Of a stretch of DNA of 64,000 nt, positions 45,046 through 54,482 are shown one piece after another. A program made the position numbers and the translations under genes. The notes under the pieces were generated by a model that was given only the letters and a program-made list of their open reading frames with translations, ran no database searches and had not been told where the DNA came from. Positions within the stretch are counted from its first letter, which is position 1, and each line of letters begins with the position of its first letter. The DNA is from Chitinophaga pinensis (lineage in GTDB: Bacteria; Bacteroidota; Bacteroidia; B-17B0; Aurantibacillaceae), in contig CAMAPT010000006.1 in assembly GCA_945860225.1 (NCBI GenBank), positions 1 through 64,000 on the forward strand, read 5' to 3'.

Positions 45046-45068
45046 TACCTTTTAATTTTAAAACTAAA

Positions 45069-45111
45069 TAAAAAAACCCTCTAAAATTAAATTATTTAGA
45101 GGGTTTTTTGT
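45069..45111 (-). terminator. Rho-independent terminator of sucA-sucB
   Basis: Perfect 15-bp stem (aaaaaaccctctaaa / tttagagggtttttt, 9-base loop), 17 bases past the sucB stop. It insulates sucB from the kinase gene downstream. Confidence 0.9.
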
Positions 45112-45127
45112 TAAAATAAATCTAAGA

Positions 45128-46372
45128 TTATAATCCCAACAATATTTCTTCAGGAACTTTTCCTCCAAACAACATACGGCTAGGATTTTCTAACATTTCT
45201 TTCACTTTAACCAAGAATCCAACGCTTTCTCTACCATCAATAATCCTATGATCGTAACTTAAGGCAATATACATCATTGGACGAATTACTACTTGTCCAT
45301 TTACAGCCATCGGACGATCTACTACGTTATGCATACCTAAAATAGCACTTTGTGGAGGGTTAATAATTGGCGTACTCATCATACTACCAAATACACCTCC
45401 ATTAGTAATGGTAAAAGTACCACCCTCCATATCAGCAATCGTTAATTTACCATCACGAGCTTTAATGGCTAAATCTTTAATTCCTTTTTCGATATCTGCT
45501 AAACTCATTAATTCTGCATTACGCAATACAGGAACCATTAATCCTTTTGGAGCACTCACAGCAATACCGATATCACAGTATTTATTATACACTAACTCAT
45601 CTCCATCAATCATACCATTTACAGCCGGATAATGGTACAAAGCTTCAGTTACTGCTTTTGTAAAGAAACTCATAAAACCAATATTAGTTCCATAAACTTC
45701 TTTGAATTTATCTTTGTATTTAGCGCGTATCGCATAAATTTCACTCATGTCAACTTCATTAAAAGTCGTTAACATGGCGGTTTCATTTTTGACAGCTACT
45801 AAACGTTTGGCAACCGTTTTACGTAAAGATGTCATTTTTGCTCTGTCTTTGTTTCTACCACCTTGCCAACTATTACTTAAAACTTTTGACGCAGTTGGTA
45901 ATCCATTTGATAAAGCAGCTAATACATCTTGTTTCGTGATACGGCCATCTCGCCCTGTACCTGCTAATTGACCAGCTTGGATATTATTTTCTGCCATTAT
46001 TTTGGCAGCAGCAACACTTGGAGTTCCAGTTGCGTATGATGCAGCAGGAGTCGCAACTTTTACTTCTTCTTTTTTAACTTCAATTTTTACTTCAGCTTTT
46101 GGAGCTTCAGTAACAGCTTTTGCCTCTGGTTGAAAGGATGTGTCAATTTTCACAACAACTTGACCAACTTTTACCGTATCACCCTCTGCTGCTAGAACTT
46201 CAATTTTACCTGATTCTTCAGCATTCAATGTTAAAGTTGCTTTATCAGAATCGATTTCTGCCAACACTTCATCTTTTTCAACAACGTCTCCTGTATTTTT
46301 TACCCAACGAGCAATAACAACCTCTGTAATTGATTCGCCTGGACTTGGTACTTTTAATTCTACAATAGCCAT
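45128..46372 (-). CDS. sucB: 2-oxoglutarate dehydrogenase E2, dihydrolipoyllysine-residue succinyltransferase
   Basis: Transfers succinyl from lipoyl-lysine to CoA in the TCA cycle. The 414-residue protein has a single N-terminal lipoyl domain (motif [11 protein letters not shown], Lys near residue 44), an Ala/Lys/Glu-rich linker, and an E3-binding domain at ~117-155 ([14 protein letters not shown]...[12 protein letters not shown]). The catalytic domain from ~185 ends with the active site [15 protein letters not shown] and PSRMLFG. It lies 68 bases downstream of sucA on the same strand. The single lipoyl domain and the sucA neighbour separate it from the pyruvate E2 at 7185-8804. Confidence 0.96.
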   Translation of the reverse strand: MAIVELKVPSPGESITEVVIARWVKNTGDVVEKDEVLAEIDSDKATLTLNAEESGKIEVLAAEGDTVKVGQVVVKIDTSFQPEAKAVTEAPKAEVKIEVKKEEVKVATPAASYATGTPSVAAAKIMAENNIQAGQLAGTGRDGRITKQDVLAALSNGLPTASKVLSNSWQGGRNKDRAKMTSLRKTVAKRLVAVKNETAMLTTFNEVDMSEIYAIRAKYKDKFKEVYGTNIGFMSFFTKAVTEALYHYPAVNGMIDGDELVYNKYCDIGIAVSAPKGLMVPVLRNAELMSLADIEKGIKDLAIKARDGKLTIADMEGGTFTITNGGVFGSMMSTPIINPPQSAILGMHNVVDRPMAVNGQVVIRPMMYIALSYDHRIIDGRESVGFLVKVKEMLENPSRMLFGGKVPEEILLGL

Positions 46373-46384
46373 ATTCTTATTTAT

Positions 46385-46396
46385 GATTTAAGATTT
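46385..46396 (-). repeat. Pre-start motif AAATCTTAAATC, copy 2 (before sucB)
   Basis: Identical to the 12-mer before pdhC and 12 bases upstream of the sucB ATG, in the sucA-sucB intercistronic gap. Confidence 0.5.
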
Positions 46397-46440
46397 ATGA
46401 AATCAGCTTTTATTGTTTAATTTCTGACTTCTTACTTTAT

Positions 46441-49161
46441 TTATTTTACCAATGTTTTAGAAAAAATACTAGACATAATTTCTTCATTTTCTGAGTTATG
46501 TCGTTTACTAAATCCTGTTGCAGGACTAGCCGCTTCATTTCTACCAAAATATTTTAAATTTAACGCACGTAAATTTTTATCTACAAAACGCCAAGGGCCC
46601 ATATTTTCCGGTTCTTCTTGTACAAATAAGTAATCTTTTGCCTTACTGTATTTTTTCAATATCGCATCTACTTGGTTTTGAGGAAATGGGTATAATTGCT
46701 CTAAGCGAATAAAAGCAATATCTTCTACTCCTTCTTTTTCTCGACGCTCTATTAAATCATAATATACTTTTCCAGAACAGAAAGCGATACGTGTTACATT
46801 ATTGGCATCAACTGTATCATCTAATACTTCCTGAAAATTAGCAGTCGTAAAATCAGAAAGTTTACTTACGCAAGTTGGGTAACGTAACAATTTTTTAGGA
46901 GTAAAACAGATTAAAGGCTTGCGGAAATTGCGTTTTAATTGGCGACGTATCACATGAAATTGCTGTGCCGGTGTTGTGGTATTTACTATCTGCATGTTGT
47001 TTTCAGCACAAGCTTGTAAGAAACGCTCCATACGAGCACTTGAATGCTCGGGTCCCTGTCCTTCGTAACCATGAGGCAATAATACTACCAATCCGTTCAT
47101 TCGCCTCCATTTATACTCAGCAGAAGTTAGGTATTGATCAATTATAATTTGAGCACCGTTAAAGAAATCACCAAACTGAGCTTCCCAAATTGTTAGGGAA
47201 TTTGGGGCTGCAAATGCATATCCATACTCAAAACCTAAGACGCCATATTCACTTAATAACGAATTATATATATGAAGATTTACAGGGGCATCAATATTAT
47301 TTAAAGGTGTATATTCCTCTTCACTATCTTCTACTTTGACAACAGCATGACGATGCGAAAATGTTCCACGCTCTACATCTTGTCCGCTAAAGCGAACCGG
47401 ATGCCCTTCTCTCATTAAGGTTGCATAAGCCATTAATTCACCCATTGCCCAATCGTAATTATCGTTGGCAATCATGGCTTTACGATCGTCAAATAATTTT
47501 TGTATTTTATTAAAAAACTTCTTTTCTTTTGGTAACTCAACTGATTTTTTAGCTATTTCTAAAAATAATTTTTCATCAACTGCTGTATCAGGAGATTTGT
47601 CGAAATCATTTTGACCAGCCATTTTTATTCCTTTCCAATTTCCTTCAAGGAAAGACGTTATTTTGGCTTTTTCTGTTTTTTTAGCTTCATCCAAATTAAT
47701 ATCCAACTCTGCTTTAAATGCTGTTTCAATTGATTTAGCTTCATTCACTAATTCTGAATTTTCAGCTTTTAACTTCTCAACATAAATGTCTTTTGGATTA
47801 GAATGCGCTGCAATTGCTTTATATAATAATGGCTGTGTGAATCGAGGCTCATCTCCTTCATTATGGCCATATTTTCTATAGCATAAAACGTCTATAAATA
47901 CATCTTTATGAAACGTTTGACGGAATTCCATCGCTAACTTAGATACAAAACATAATGCTTCTACGTCATCTCCATTGACGTGAAATACAGGACTTAATAC
48001 AACTTTTGCCACATCAGTACAATAGGTTGATGAACGAGCATCTAAAAAGTTAGTAGTAAATCCAACTTGGTTATTGATTACAAAATGAACAGTTCCACCT
48101 GTTTTGTAACCATCTAATTGACTCATTTGAACCAATTCATAAACTAAACCTTGACCTGCAATAGCACCATCACCATGCAAAATAACAGGACATGCTTTTG
48201 AATTATCTCCATTGTGGCGACTATCAATTTTTGATCGAACAATACCTTGCACAACAGCCGCTGATGTTTCTAAGTGTGAAGGATTAGGCGTTAAACTGAT
48301 ATGAACGTTCTTTCCATCATCACTTAATTGGTCAGATGAATAACCCATGTGGTATTTCACATCTCCATCAAATAATGAATCTTCGCTAGGCCTGCCTTCA
48401 AACTCAGTAAATACATCCTTATACGTTTTGTTCATTATATTAGTCAGAACATTCAATCGTCCACGATGAGCCATCCCAATCACGTAATCTTCAATACCCA
48501 AATTTGCTCCGTGTTCCATTAATGTATTCATAGCAGGAATAACAGCTTCGCCACCTTCTAAAGAAAAACGTTTTTGGCCAACAAATTTTGTATGAAGATA
48601 ATTTTCGAACACAACTGCTTGAGTTAATTTCTTAAGAATCACTCTTTTTTCGTTGGTAGAAAAAGCCGGAGTATTTTTATTTTTCTCCATACGTTCCTGC
48701 AACCACTTCAAAACTTTTGGCTCTCGCATATAAAGATACTCTGCGCCAATACTTTGACAATAAGTGCACTCTAAATGTGCAATAATATCTTTTAATTTAG
48801 CATTACCTATGCCTATTTCATTTCCAGCCTGAAACACAGTTTCTAAATCACTGACTGATAATCCAAAATTTTCGAGTGCCAAAGTAGGCTCATAAGTTCG
48901 GCGCTGACGAACCGGATTTGTTTTTGTAAACAAATGACCTCGCTGACGATACCCGTTAATTAAACTTAGAACTTTAAACTCCTTTGTAACATTTTCTGGT
49001 ATTACACTACCCTCTGTTTCATAAGATGTACGAGCAAACTCAAATCCTTTAAAAAAGTCTCTCCAAGAAGCATCTACGGATTCAGGATTTTGAGTGTATT
49101 GTAAAAATAAACTTTCAATAGCGTTTACATCGCTGGTACCTACATAGGAAAATTTGTCCAT
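46441..49161 (-). CDS. sucA: 2-oxoglutarate dehydrogenase E1 component
   Basis: Thiamine-diphosphate-dependent decarboxylase of the TCA cycle. The protein from ATG 49161 has 906 codons and starts MDKFSYVGTSDVNAIESLFLQYTQNP, the usual N-terminal E2-binding motif. Further motifs: GMAHRGRLNVLTN, LTPNPSHLE, HGDGAIAGQGLVYE, NNQVGFTTN, the homodimer region FRQTFHKDVFIDVLCYRKYGHNEGDEPRFTQP, and C-terminal LLPHGYEGQGPEHSSARMERFLQ. The frame extends to a TTG at 49188, but that codon is part of the -7 box TAAATTTG (49186-49193), so the ATG is chosen. It forms an operon with sucB. Confidence 0.96.
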   Translation of the reverse strand: MDKFSYVGTSDVNAIESLFLQYTQNPESVDASWRDFFKGFEFARTSYETEGSVIPENVTKEFKVLSLINGYRQRGHLFTKTNPVRQRRTYEPTLALENFGLSVSDLETVFQAGNEIGIGNAKLKDIIAHLECTYCQSIGAEYLYMREPKVLKWLQERMEKNKNTPAFSTNEKRVILKKLTQAVVFENYLHTKFVGQKRFSLEGGEAVIPAMNTLMEHGANLGIEDYVIGMAHRGRLNVLTNIMNKTYKDVFTEFEGRPSEDSLFDGDVKYHMGYSSDQLSDDGKNVHISLTPNPSHLETSAAVVQGIVRSKIDSRHNGDNSKACPVILHGDGAIAGQGLVYELVQMSQLDGYKTGGTVHFVINNQVGFTTNFLDARSSTYCTDVAKVVLSPVFHVNGDDVEALCFVSKLAMEFRQTFHKDVFIDVLCYRKYGHNEGDEPRFTQPLLYKAIAAHSNPKDIYVEKLKAENSELVNEAKSIETAFKAELDINLDEAKKTEKAKITSFLEGNWKGIKMAGQNDFDKSPDTAVDEKLFLEIAKKSVELPKEKKFFNKIQKLFDDRKAMIANDNYDWAMGELMAYATLMREGHPVRFSGQDVERGTFSHRHAVVKVEDSEEEYTPLNNIDAPVNLHIYNSLLSEYGVLGFEYGYAFAAPNSLTIWEAQFGDFFNGAQIIIDQYLTSAEYKWRRMNGLVVLLPHGYEGQGPEHSSARMERFLQACAENNMQIVNTTTPAQQFHVIRRQLKRNFRKPLICFTPKKLLRYPTCVSKLSDFTTANFQEVLDDTVDANNVTRIAFCSGKVYYDLIERREKEGVEDIAFIRLEQLYPFPQNQVDAILKKYSKAKDYLFVQEEPENMGPWRFVDKNLRALNLKYFGRNEAASPATGFSKRHNSENEEIMSSIFSKTLVK

Positions 49162-49185
49162 TTTAATTTTAGCTAAAATAAGGGC

Positions 49186-49220
49186 CAAATTTAAGGATTT
49201 TAATGGAAATTATATGTAAA
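49186..49220 (-). promoter_or_regulatory. Promoter of sucA-sucB
   Basis: Exact TAAATTTG at 49186-49193 on the minus strand, with a TTTAC candidate for the -33 region at 49216-49220. It decides the sucA start. Confidence 0.6.
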
Positions 49221-49258
49221 TAAATAGTGTTAAAGTCTATTTGATGGATTATTTCTTA

Positions 49259-50305
49259 TTACATCCATTTTTTACGCTTAAAATAAATCATCAAGCCCAC
49301 AATAATTCCTAGCATAACACCGCATGTTATAAAATAGCCATTTTGGGTTTTCAATTCGGGCATATTTTCAAAATTCATCCCGTAAACACCAGCTATAAAG
49401 GTTACCGGAATAAAAATAGAAGACATTATCGTTAACACTTTCATTACCTCATTCATTCTGTTGGCATTAGTGCTGAGGTAAATATCCATAATACCAGATA
49501 ACAAATCCCGATAAGTTTCTACTGTATCTATAATACGAGTAACATGATCGCTCAGATCTCTCAGATAAATATCGCTCGATGATTTAATTAAGTTGGTTTC
49601 TGAACGCACCATATTACTAATCATGTCGCGCATGGGCCAGACTTGTTTTCGTAAATAAATCATGTCGCGTTTCAAATGATATAGCTCAAGTAATGATTTT
49701 TTATCCGAATTGCCGATAATATCTTCCTCAATTTCCTCAATTTTATCGCCAATTTTTTCTATGGCCATAAAGTAACAATCGACTACTGCATCCATTAATG
49801 CATAAGCCAAATAATCAGCGCCTAATTTCCGTACTCTTCCCTTACCCTGTCTTAACCTGTTTCTAATAATATCAAATGCATCTCCGCTATGTGGTTCTTG
49901 AAAAGATAAAACAGTATTTTCACATAATACTATTGACAATTGTTCTGATTTTACGTCAGTTGTATAGGTAATCATTTTCATGATAGCAACTACATAATGA
50001 TCATAATCTTCGAACTTAGGTCGCTGATCCATATGCACAATATCTTCCATCGTCAATGGATGGATATTATAAATTTTTCCGATAGCCTCAATTAGCTCAG
50101 GTTTATGCAATCCCTCTACATTTATCCATTTAACCATATTTGGTTTAACATGGGATACACAATCAGATAAATCGTAATATTCGTCCTCAAAATACTCAGA
50201 TTCATTATACTCAATCAATGTAATTTTGATTCTACCTGTTCTTTCCTTACCAGAATAAGTTACTGTACCCGGAGGAGCGCCAATATGTGAATGTTTGACT
50301 TTCAA
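49259..50305 (-). CDS. corA: Magnesium/cobalt transporter CorA
   Basis: Pentameric divalent-cation channel of the inner membrane. The 348-residue protein has a large soluble N-terminal domain and long helix, then two C-terminal membrane helices. The signature YGMNF follows the first (IFIPVTFIAGVYGMNFENMPEL), and the basic tail is YFKRKKWM. It lies 22 bases downstream of the aspartate kinase gene on the same strand, so co-transcription is likely, although the functional link is unclear. The acidic loop between the helices (ENMPELKTQNG) matches the family's selectivity region. Confidence 0.95.
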   Translation of the reverse strand: MKVKHSHIGAPPGTVTYSGKERTGRIKITLIEYNESEYFEDEYYDLSDCVSHVKPNMVKWINVEGLHKPELIEAIGKIYNIHPLTMEDIVHMDQRPKFEDYDHYVVAIMKMITYTTDVKSEQLSIVLCENTVLSFQEPHSGDAFDIIRNRLRQGKGRVRKLGADYLAYALMDAVVDCYFMAIEKIGDKIEEIEEDIIGNSDKKSLLELYHLKRDMIYLRKQVWPMRDMISNMVRSETNLIKSSSDIYLRDLSDHVTRIIDTVETYRDLLSGIMDIYLSTNANRMNEVMKVLTIMSSIFIPVTFIAGVYGMNFENMPELKTQNGYFITCGVMLGIIVGLMIYFKRKKWM

Positions 50306-50327
50306 TTTAAACTAAAACAATACTATT

Positions 50328-51611
50328 TTATGTATGCATATAATCTGTTTCATTTTTCATAACCATCTGAACCGTAAATCTACTTCTTTGTTCTAATAAT
50401 ATTATTTTTTGTTCAGTTAATTCATCAATGGTTTCTTGAGTGTAATATCTAACAGTCATTAATTCCAATCCGGAATTATATAAAACATTAAACTGCGTTT
50501 TTAATTCTTTTACCAAATTTTGAATTTTAAACTCATGGTTATCACAACATACAGAAAAACTAATAGCCGATAACTGCATTAAATTGATTTTTACCCCAAA
50601 TCTTGAAAACAATTCGAAAATATCACTCAAATTATCTTCAGCAATAAATGAAAAATCTTTTGGTTGAATGGATATTAATACCTGATCTATTTTAAAAATA
50701 TAAGAAGGAATATTTAAACGTTTTTCGCCATCCCTCACTATGGTTCCTTGATCTTTTGGTTTTAGAAATGACTTTACATGTAAAGGAATATTTTTATTTT
50801 GAAGCGGCTTAATTGTTTTTGGATGAATGACAGTAGCACCGTAGTATGTCAATTCAATCGCATCATGATACGTTAATTCATCTATTTTTTTGGTGTGAGA
50901 AAACCATTTTGGGTCAGCATTTAAAACACCTGGAACATCTTTCCAAATGGTTACGTTTGTTGCATCAAGACAATAAGCTAAAATAGAAGCCGTATAATCA
51001 GATCCCTCTCGTCCCAAAGTTGTTGTAAAATTTTCAGAAGTACCACCTATGAAACCTTGAGTAATAATAAGATTAAAAGAATCAAAAATCGGCATCAACT
51101 CTGTCCTAACCAAATTTTCTGTTATTGTAAAATCAACTTTTCCCTCCCTATAACTATTATCTGTTTGAATAAGACCACGAGCATCAACCCATTTATTTTT
51201 AAGTCCTATTTCGTTTAAATAAGCTGAAATGATTTTAGTAGAAATCACTTCTCCTATGCTAACAATTTGATCATATTCACAGTCATAATCATGAGTAGGC
51301 TCATCCTCAATAGCCCAATATAGCTCCACAAACGTATTTTCTAACTCCATAAATACAGGATGAGAAGTATTTTTAAATAATTGCCTACAAACATCCAAAT
51401 GATACATTTTTATTTCTTCCAAAATAACATCTGCTTTCTCTGTTTTATAAAAAAAAGCGTTTGCCAATTGTTCTAATGCATTTGTTGTTTTTCCCATAGC
51501 CGAAACGACAATGCCTATTTTTTCATTAGGAAATTGCTTTAAAACCTCAACAACATTTTTTACTCCATCCGCATCTTTTACCGACGCGCCACCAAATTTA
51601 AATATCTGCAT
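50328..51611 (-). CDS. Aspartate kinase (monofunctional)
   Basis: Phosphorylates aspartate, the first step to lysine, threonine, methionine and diaminopimelate. The 427-residue protein begins MQIFKFGGASVKDADGVKNV (KFGGxS nucleotide and substrate motif). It has the GFIGGTSENFTTTLGREGSDYTAS motif, the ADPKWF region, and a C-terminal ACT region (DLSDIFELFSRFGVKINLMQLSAISFSVCC) for feedback control. There is no homoserine dehydrogenase fusion. A TATCTTTA box lies at 51627-51634. It is divergent from DUF177-rpmF and followed by corA. Confidence 0.93.
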   Translation of the reverse strand: MQIFKFGGASVKDADGVKNVVEVLKQFPNEKIGIVVSAMGKTTNALEQLANAFFYKTEKADVILEEIKMYHLDVCRQLFKNTSHPVFMELENTFVELYWAIEDEPTHDYDCEYDQIVSIGEVISTKIISAYLNEIGLKNKWVDARGLIQTDNSYREGKVDFTITENLVRTELMPIFDSFNLIITQGFIGGTSENFTTTLGREGSDYTASILAYCLDATNVTIWKDVPGVLNADPKWFSHTKKIDELTYHDAIELTYYGATVIHPKTIKPLQNKNIPLHVKSFLKPKDQGTIVRDGEKRLNIPSYIFKIDQVLISIQPKDFSFIAEDNLSDIFELFSRFGVKINLMQLSAISFSVCCDNHEFKIQNLVKELKTQFNVLYNSGLELMTVRYYTQETIDELTEQKIILLEQRSRFTVQMVMKNETDYMHT

Positions 51612-51626
51612 AATAAAAAATTTGGC

Positions 51627-51634
51627 TAAAGATA
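51627..51634 (-). promoter_or_regulatory. Putative -7 box (TATCTTTA) of the aspartate kinase gene
   Basis: One mismatch to TAnnTTTG on the minus strand, 15 bases before the ATG; no clear -33 box. Confidence 0.4.
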
Positions 51635-51682
51635 CGTCTAGAAGTGCTTTTCTTATCAGTTAATTGGAATTGTTTTTGTTAA

Positions 51683-51716
51683 TTTGTTGATAAGATTGAA
51701 AAAAAGTGTATATTTG
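51683..51716 (+). promoter_or_regulatory. Promoter of DUF177-rpmF
   Basis: TTTG at 51683-51686, 22-base spacer, exact TATATTTG at 51709-51716, 21 bases before the ATG. Confidence 0.65.
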
Positions 51717-51737
51717 TCGTCCATTTTGGAGTAAGCT

Positions 51738-52268
51738 ATGGGTAAAAGTCAGTACAAAATTCAGTTCGGCGGTTTATCAGTAGGCGAACATCAATTTGAA
51801 TTTAATATTAACAATAAGTTCTTTGAACAATTTAGCGAAAGTGAATTAACAAGCGCCAATATAAATGTTCGTGCAAAATTAGTAAAGCAAAATACGTTAA
51901 TGCATATTTTGTTTGATTTTGAAGGTACCGTAAAATTGGCTTGCGATCGTTGTTTAGTTGATTATGATTGTCCAGTATACGGACAAGAAAAATTAGTTAT
52001 TAAATACGGGGATTCGAATGAAAGTAACGATGAAATGTTAGTTCTCAAAGAAGGTGTTGAAGAGGTTAATTTTTCTCAATATTTGTACGAATACATCGAA
52101 TTAGCCGTGCCAAGTAGAAAAATACCTTGCGAAGATGAAGAGCAAACCATTCAGGTGGAATGTGATGAAGAAACCTTAGCTAAGTACAATGAGCTTAAAA
52201 TTGAACAGCAACCGAATGAAAATCCTGAATGGGATAAATTAAAAAATATAAAGTTTAACAATAATTAA
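51738..52268 (+). CDS. DUF177/YceD family protein
   Basis: A 176-residue DUF177 protein. The core motif [26 protein letters not shown] contains CxxC plus a further Cys that may bind metal. An acidic region follows ([14 protein letters not shown]), ending [12 protein letters not shown]. The E. coli homologue YceD is linked to 23S rRNA accumulation, and the gene is classically upstream of rpmF. Here rpmF follows after 11 bases, which supports the assignment. Confidence 0.92.
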   Translation: MGKSQYKIQFGGLSVGEHQFEFNINNKFFEQFSESELTSANINVRAKLVKQNTLMHILFDFEGTVKLACDRCLVDYDCPVYGQEKLVIKYGDSNESNDEMLVLKEGVEEVNFSQYLYEYIELAVPSRKIPCEDEEQTIQVECDEETLAKYNELKIEQQPNENPEWDKLKNIKFNNN

Positions 52269-52279
52269 AATTAAATACC

Positions 52280-52471
52280 ATGCCTAATCCAAAACGAAAA
52301 CTATCTAGATCGCGTAGAGACTCTCGTCGTTCTACATACAAAGCACCTACAATGACCATCGCAAAAGATACAACAACCGGAGAAGCACATTTATTTCACC
52401 GTGCACATTGGTTTGAAGGAAAACTTTACTACAAAGGAAAAGTAGTAATGGAAAAAGCAGTAAAAGCTTAA
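52280..52471 (+). CDS. rpmF: 50S ribosomal protein L32
   Basis: A 63-residue L32: [21 protein letters not shown], then [23 protein letters not shown]. There are no Cys residues, so this is the Zn-free form of the protein. It is co-transcribed with DUF177 and followed by a strong terminator. Confidence 0.95.
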   Translation: MPNPKRKLSRSRRDSRRSTYKAPTMTIAKDTTTGEAHLFHRAHWFEGKLYYKGKVVMEKAVKA

Positions 52472-52491
52472 TTTCTAGTTATTTACATTTT

Positions 52492-52526
52492 AAAAAACCT
52501 CTTCAACTTTGAAGAGGTTTTTTTAT
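52492..52526 (+). terminator. Rho-independent terminator of DUF177-rpmF
   Basis: Perfect 15-bp arms (aaaaaacctcttcaa / ttgaagaggtttttt, 2-base centre) with a T run, 20 bases after the rpmF stop. Confidence 0.9.
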
Positions 52527-52645
52527 ATTGCTTGTTTTAATTTTTCAGCATCCGAAATTTTTATTTCAATACCATCTTTCCTATCAATTGACAAATCATC
52601 GTTCGTAAAACATTCGAGATTCATCTGATTTTTAGTTTTTTACTT

Positions 52646-52653
52646 TATATTTG
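52646..52653 (+). promoter_or_regulatory. Putative -7 box (TATATTTG) of the peptide-binding lipoprotein gene
   Basis: Exact TAnnTTTG, 37 bases before the ATG. TCTG at 52624-52627 is the best -33 candidate. Confidence 0.5.
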
Positions 52654-52690
52654 CTATTACTTAATAGCTTCTTCAGAAATCATCAATAAA

Positions 52691-54442
52691 ATGAAAAAAA
52701 TATTTATTCCTCTCATAGCAAGTGTTTTATCCATTGTTGCCACATCTTGTTCAAACGATGAAAATAATCAACATAAGAGCCAAGAAGGTAATGGTGGGAT
52801 TTTCATGGGAGGTGTTATGCGCATGAATGAAGTAGAATCATTTAAGAGCCTTAACCCCATTTCTGTAACCGAAGTTGTTGGCTTTCATCTTGGAAGCCAA
52901 CTATTTGAAGGTTTAGTAAAATTTGACCAAAATAATCTATCCATTAAACCAGCATTAGCAAAAAACTGGGAAAATAATGAAACACAAACAGAATGGACCT
53001 TTCATCTGAGAGGAGACGTGATATTTCATAATGATCCTTGTTTCTCAGGAGGTAAAGGTAGAAAAGTAACCGCTAGTGATGTTAAATTCTGCTTTGATAA
53101 ATTATGTACAGCCGATCCAAATAATGCGCAATTTGATATAACTTTTAAAAATCGTGTAACTGGAGCTGATGAGTCTTTCGAATCTTCAAAAACTGGAAAA
53201 ATGATCCCGGTATCAGGTGTTAAAGTTATTAATGATACAACCTTAACTGTCTCCTTAAAACAACCATTTTCTGGTTTTTTAAATATTTTAGCAATGCCCG
53301 GATGTTGGATTTATCCTAAAGAAGCATTCGATAAATATGGTCAAGATCTTCGCATCCATCCAGTTGGATATGGTCCATTTCAGCTTGAAACAGCAAAAGA
53401 AGGGCAGGTTGTCATCATGAAAAAAAATCCAAATTATTATGGATTTGATAAAGAAGGAAACCGATTACCATACTTAGATGGTTTAAAATATACGTTTATT
53501 CGTGAAAAAAAGGCAGAAATTCTAGAATTTAAGTCTGGAAATTTAGATATGGTTTATCGTTTACCCGTTGAAATATTTCATGATATTATGGGTGACCTAG
53601 AGCATGCTAAAGATCACAAAAATGAATTCCAAATTTTAAGTTCGCCCGCACTTAATACAAATTATTTAGGATTTAATTGTCAAAACTCCATCTTTAAAAA
53701 TAAAGATATTCGATTAGCCTTTAATTATGCTATTGATAGGCATAAAATTGCCGATTTTACCATTCAAGGAGAAGGCATTGCTGCCGATTATGGTATGGTT
53801 CCACATTCTGAAACTTTTGAAAAAGAAGGATATAACTTCAAAACTTTAAAAGCATACTCGTTTGATGTTGCAAAAGCAAAAGAATATTTGAAAAAAGCAG
53901 GCTATCCTGATGGAAAAGGATTTCCTAAGGTAACGCTACAAATCAATAGTGGTGGTGCCGACAGAAATATTTTAGTAGCAGAAGTAATTCAAAAAATGCT
54001 TAAAGAAAACTTAAATGTAGATATCGAAGTGAATACGGCAGCATTTTCAGAACATATTGAACAAATGTCATCCGGTAAATTAGATTTTTTCCGTTATTCA
54101 TGGACTGCTGATTATCCGGATCCTGAAACTTTCCTAACCTTGTTTTATGGTAAACATGTGCCTGCAAATGCTTCTGAAAAATCATTTATTAATTACACAC
54201 GATTCAAAAATAATCGTTTCGATTCTTTATTTGAAGCATCATTTGCTGAAATGGAAAAAACAAAACGTTACGCTCTTTTATCAAAAGCAGAACAAATTGT
54301 ATTAGACGAAGCACCATTTATGCCAATATTTTACGATGAAAATTTCCGATTAGAACAATTAAATGTTAGAAATTTTCCAGAAAATGCAATGAACTTTATG
54401 GATTTAACCGAGGTATACTTAGTTCCAAAAGACAAACAATAA
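52691..54442 (+). CDS. ABC transporter substrate-binding lipoprotein, peptide/nickel family (SBP_bac_5)
   Basis: A 583-residue solute-binding protein with a lipoprotein signal (IPLIASVLSIVATSC, Cys20). Family features: FKSLNPISVTEVVGFHLGSQLFEGLVKFD near the N-terminus, ALAKNWENNETQTEWTFHLRGDVIFHND, KVTASDVKFCFDKL, then YLGFNCQNSIFKNKDIRLAFNYAIDR and the C-terminal YSWTADYPDPETFLTLFYG. These fit an oligopeptide-binding (OppA/DppA-like) protein. No permease or ATPase genes flank it, so it must use a system elsewhere or act alone. The strong rpmF terminator upstream makes it a separate unit. Confidence 0.92.
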   Translation: MKKIFIPLIASVLSIVATSCSNDENNQHKSQEGNGGIFMGGVMRMNEVESFKSLNPISVTEVVGFHLGSQLFEGLVKFDQNNLSIKPALAKNWENNETQTEWTFHLRGDVIFHNDPCFSGGKGRKVTASDVKFCFDKLCTADPNNAQFDITFKNRVTGADESFESSKTGKMIPVSGVKVINDTTLTVSLKQPFSGFLNILAMPGCWIYPKEAFDKYGQDLRIHPVGYGPFQLETAKEGQVVIMKKNPNYYGFDKEGNRLPYLDGLKYTFIREKKAEILEFKSGNLDMVYRLPVEIFHDIMGDLEHAKDHKNEFQILSSPALNTNYLGFNCQNSIFKNKDIRLAFNYAIDRHKIADFTIQGEGIAADYGMVPHSETFEKEGYNFKTLKAYSFDVAKAKEYLKKAGYPDGKGFPKVTLQINSGGADRNILVAEVIQKMLKENLNVDIEVNTAAFSEHIEQMSSGKLDFFRYSWTADYPDPETFLTLFYGKHVPANASEKSFINYTRFKNNRFDSLFEASFAEMEKTKRYALLSKAEQIVLDEAPFMPIFYDENFRLEQLNVRNFPENAMNFMDLTEVYLVPKDKQ

Positions 54443-54482
54443 AAAACGTAAAAAATGCAAAACAAATAATTTTGTTTAAAGG

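Noticed and set aside
49162-49188. Longer SucA starting at TTG 49188
   Set aside because: The TTG is part of the exact -7 box TAAATTTG; family members start at MDKFSYVG.
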